A stretch of DNA of 64,000 nucleotides from Couchioplanes caeruleus (GTDB taxonomy: Bacteria > Actinomycetota > Actinomycetes > Mycobacteriales > Micromonosporaceae), in assembly GCF_003751945.1 (NCBI RefSeq), contig NZ_RJKL01000001.1:5146001-5210000 (forward strand), given 5' to 3'. Shown piece by piece: positions 62,242 to 64,000 of the stretch (positions within the stretch are counted from its first letter, which is position 1; the number at the start of each line of letters is the position of its first letter). A model generated the notes under the pieces. That model was not told the origin of the DNA. It saw only the letters and a list, made by a program, of their open reading frames with translations, and did no database searches. The position numbers were made by a program, and so were the translations under genes.

Positions 62242-62320
62242 GGCTTCCCGCCGGGCCCTGGTTTCCCGCTGGCCCGGCTTCCCGCTAGGCCCTGGCTTCC
62301 CCGGCCGGGCTTCCCGGGTG
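62242..62320. repeat. ~33-bp degenerate tandem repeat after the EamA gene
   Basis: GGCTTCCCG blocks start at 62242, 62276 and 62308 (34 and 32 bp apart) with similar filling (GGCCCTGG). They begin 3 bp after the EamA stop. No gene is seen in 62240-62423. Confidence 0.7.
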
Positions 62321-62423
62321 GTTCCTCGCTTCCTGCCGCGTCTCCGGCGCCGTCCCGGTGCCGGATGAGCCTCGTTGAACCCTTGGCGAACTGCCGCCGC
62401 GCGCGGTAGAGAGGGAAGATGCG

Positions 62424-63059
62424 ATGCGCCGCTTTCGATGTCCGCTGGGCCGTCTGCTGCTCGGAGCGGTGCTCATGACCGGAGCCTGTGAGGAACCGGA
62501 GATCAACCAGCCGGGACTGCTCGGCGGCTGGACCACGGCGGGCTGTGAGTTCTCGCGTAGCCCGGAAACAATGACGGTCGGCGGTCACGTGGTGCCGGTG
62601 ACGTCCGAGCGCCTGGCGGCGGCCATGGCCCGCATCGACGCCGGCGGCCGCACGGACCACGCCGGCAGCTATGCGGGCCTCGAGGTCGACCAGGAACGCG
62701 TACGCGCCATCGTCTACCGGGTGCCGTCGGCGACATTCGACGACTTCATCCGCCGGGCGGCGCAGGACGCGTGCATCTTCGTCCGCGACGCCGAGCACAG
62801 CCTGAGCGAGCTGGCGGGCTGGCAGGCCGGCATCACCGCGGACCTGGACACGTGGAAGAGCCGGGGAGTCCGCATCTCCACGATCTCGGCCCGCCACGAC
62901 GGCGTCGGCATCGAGATAGGCACCCAGGACGTCGAACGGGCCCGTCGCGAGATGCGTCGCCACTACGGCCGGTCCGCGCCGCTCATCTTCGTCGAGGAAG
63001 GCCCGGTGACCCCCGTCCGCAGCCGAGGCGTACCGACCGCACCCCAGGACGGCGGCTGA
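62424..63059 (+). CDS. Putative lipoprotein of unknown function
   Basis: A 211-residue protein with a lipoprotein signal: basic start, hydrophobic GRLLLGAVLMTG and a lipobox-like MTGAC, so Cys22 would be lipid-modified and the mature part anchored outside the membrane. The mature domain is mixed alpha/beta (SYAGLEVDQERVRAIVYRVP, LAGWQAGITADLDTWKSRGV) with two more cysteines (AGCEF, DACIF) that may pair. No family is recognised. It stands between two repeat-rich gaps. Confidence 0.75.
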   Translation: MRRFRCPLGRLLLGAVLMTGACEEPEINQPGLLGGWTTAGCEFSRSPETMTVGGHVVPVTSERLAAAMARIDAGGRTDHAGSYAGLEVDQERVRAIVYRVPSATFDDFIRRAAQDACIFVRDAEHSLSELAGWQAGITADLDTWKSRGVRISTISARHDGVGIEIGTQDVERARREMRRHYGRSAPLIFVEEGPVTPVRSRGVPTAPQDGG

Positions 63060-63110
63060 GGCCCGGCGGCGCTCTCGGCGCTGTGTGAACTGCTCGGCCG
63101 CGATTCGAGC

Positions 63111-63240
63111 CGGCCGTGGTTCAGTGGGTGCCGCTCGGGCCGGCCGTGGTTCAGTGGGTGCCGCTCGGGCCGGCCGTGGTTCAGTGGGTGCCGCTCGGGC
63201 CGACCATGGTTCAGTGGGTGCCGCTCGGGCCGGCCGTGGC
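63111..63240. repeat. 30-bp tandem repeat derived from the 3' end of the DUF4190 gene
   Basis: Units at 63111, 63141, 63171 and 63201 are nearly identical (CGGCCGTGGTTCAGTGGGTG start). A fifth, diverged unit at 63231-63260 is the real 3' end of the DUF4190 gene on the minus strand, including its stop codon. Each repeat unit thus carries a copy of the TGA-containing gene end. Confidence 0.88.
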
Positions 63241-63774
63241 TCAGAAGGTGGTGCTCGAGGGGTCGTTGGCGATGAGCACGCCCACCACGACCCCGACGGT
63301 CAGGGCGATGGCTGTCACGACCCAGCCGACGATGATGCCGGCCAGCGCCATGCCGCCGCCGTTCGCCCCCGACTGCCGGATCCGCCTCCGGGCGACATGG
63401 CCGAGAATCGCACCGACCACGCCGAGGATGCCCCCGAGCCAGAAGCCGCAGAGCCCCACGATCGAGACGCAGGAGACGACCAGCGAGGCGATCGCCATGC
63501 CGTCCGTGGGTCGGGGGCCGGGCGGGTACTGCGAGTATCCGTACGGGCTTCCGGCATAGCCGTAGTCGTACGGGACCTGCTGTCCGGCCGCGTAACCGTA
63601 GGGAGCGGGCGCACCGGGCGCGTAGGGATCCTGCGCCGCCGGCACCTGGTAGGCCTGCGGCGGCGCATACCCCTGGGGCGACCCATAGGGCGGCAGTGGC
63701 TGGTAGGCCTGGATCAGCGGGTCATGCGGCGGAGGCTGGCTGCCGTCCGGTGCAGGCGTCGGTGGGTAGGTCAC
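63241..63774 (-). CDS. DUF4190-type membrane protein with Pro/Tyr-rich N-terminus
   Basis: A 177-residue protein. The first ~90 residues are rich in Pro, Tyr, Gly and Gln (YGSPQGYAPPQAYQVP), as in many actinobacterial envelope proteins. The C-terminal part is a DUF4190-like pair of helices: MAIASLVVSCVSIVGLCGFW with GGILGVVGAILGHVARRRIR, then GMALAGIIVGWVVTAIALTV. The GTG at 63774 has GGAGG 6 bp upstream, better than any upstream start. Function unknown. Its 3' end seeds a tandem repeat array. Confidence 0.86.
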   Translation of the reverse strand: MTYPPTPAPDGSQPPPHDPLIQAYQPLPPYGSPQGYAPPQAYQVPAAQDPYAPGAPAPYGYAAGQQVPYDYGYAGSPYGYSQYPPGPRPTDGMAIASLVVSCVSIVGLCGFWLGGILGVVGAILGHVARRRIRQSGANGGGMALAGIIVGWVVTAIALTVGVVVGVLIANDPSSTTF

Positions 63775-63996
63775 GAAAAGCCTCCGTCCGGCGCGTACGT
63801 TCCGCCCAGGATAGAAGGCTCCGTCGCGGGGCGTAGTCCCGCTGACGGTGACGTCCGGCACCCATCCGTCGCGCCCGGATAGCCGTTCCGGTCAGCTCTC
63901 ACGGTGACACCCTGGGTGCCGCGTTCGCAGGACATGATGTGCGCCACGATTGAGTCGATGTTTGCCCCTCTGCGCGCGAGCGGGCAGGATCGCCGC

Positions 63997-64000
63997 ATGG
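63997..64000 (+). CDS. Possible start of a plus-strand gene cut by the window end
   Basis: An ATG at 63997 is preceded by CAGGATC with AGGA seven bases upstream, a normal ribosome-binding geometry. Only four bases of the gene would be inside the window, so nothing can be said about the product. The 220 bp before it form a divergent promoter region with the DUF4190 gene. Confidence 0.3.

Noticed and set aside
63111..63240. CRISPR array
   Set aside because: Units are directly adjacent 30-bp copies without unique spacers, and no cas gene is near; it is a simple tandem repeat. The same holds for the other arrays.

Overview
The window is high-GC DNA (many GTG starts, strong third-position GC bias) from an actinobacterium. 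Mycothiol glycosyltransferase mshA, the 33-residue ribosomal protein bS22, a DUF3117 protein and gene orders shared with Mycobacterium and Streptomyces make this secure. The family Micromonosporaceae (Actinoplanes-like) is my best inference but is not proven by the sequence. It is a core-chromosome segment. I see no phage, insertion sequence, CRISPR array, rRNA or tRNA.

Layout. 1-5.2 kb: secreted S8 protease (5' truncated), a lone receiver protein, a secreted GH26-like enzyme, a methyltransferase and an SDR. 5.3-20 kb: a block in the same order as M. tuberculosis Rv0486-Rv0502: mshA, a YbjN-like gene, gpmA, phoU and divergent senX3-regX3 (phosphate control), a Cys-rich protein, a TIM-barrel protein, proline dehydrogenase, a small HTH protein, bS22, an SDR-like epimerase and an acyltransferase; an MFS exporter and a CGNR regulator interrupt it. 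20-31 kb: a bldN-like ECF sigma factor with its putative anti-sigma partner, acyl-CoA synthetase, glutaredoxin-like protein, a HAD protein, then rex-hemA-hemC-hemD with 4-nt overlaps, followed by hemB. A near-consensus Rex operator lies over the rex promoter, so haem synthesis is probably coupled to NADH/NAD+. 31-41 kb: accessory and envelope genes (secreted nuclease, double GNAT, transglycosylase, FmdB-type zinc ribbon, a cyclase/STAND ATPase, a K+ channel). 41.8-45.2 kb: the CoA-dependent 2-oxoacid:ferredoxin oxidoreductase korAB and a lone nuoA. 45.4-51.9 kb: a locus resembling Rv1209-Rv1211 (DivIVA-like, tag, DUF3117) into which an SRPBCC gene, a hypothetical gene, a trypsin-like protease and a paaX/enoyl-CoA hydratase pair are interleaved. 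51.9-59 kb: leucyl aminopeptidase, then a block like Rv1220c-Rv1232c (O-methyltransferase, htrA, tatB, mrp, DUF1003, MgtE-N/CBS) but without sigE and rseA between the methyltransferase and htrA. 59-64 kb: PhzF, a HAD protein, an EamA transporter, a lipoprotein and a DUF4190 membrane protein.

Unusual non-coding structure is the main novelty. There is a structured repeat of about 108 bp after both gpmA and regX3; a periodic cluster of DnaA boxes at 45.25-45.38 kb; several degenerate tandem arrays that begin at or just beyond stop codons (tag, hemB, hemD, the EamA gene, the DUF4190 gene); and clean candidate operators (Rex, PHO-box-like, an inverted repeat at paaX, a DtxR/IdeR-like palindrome at korA). 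I found no obvious new multi-gene system. The functional meaning of the repeats is open.
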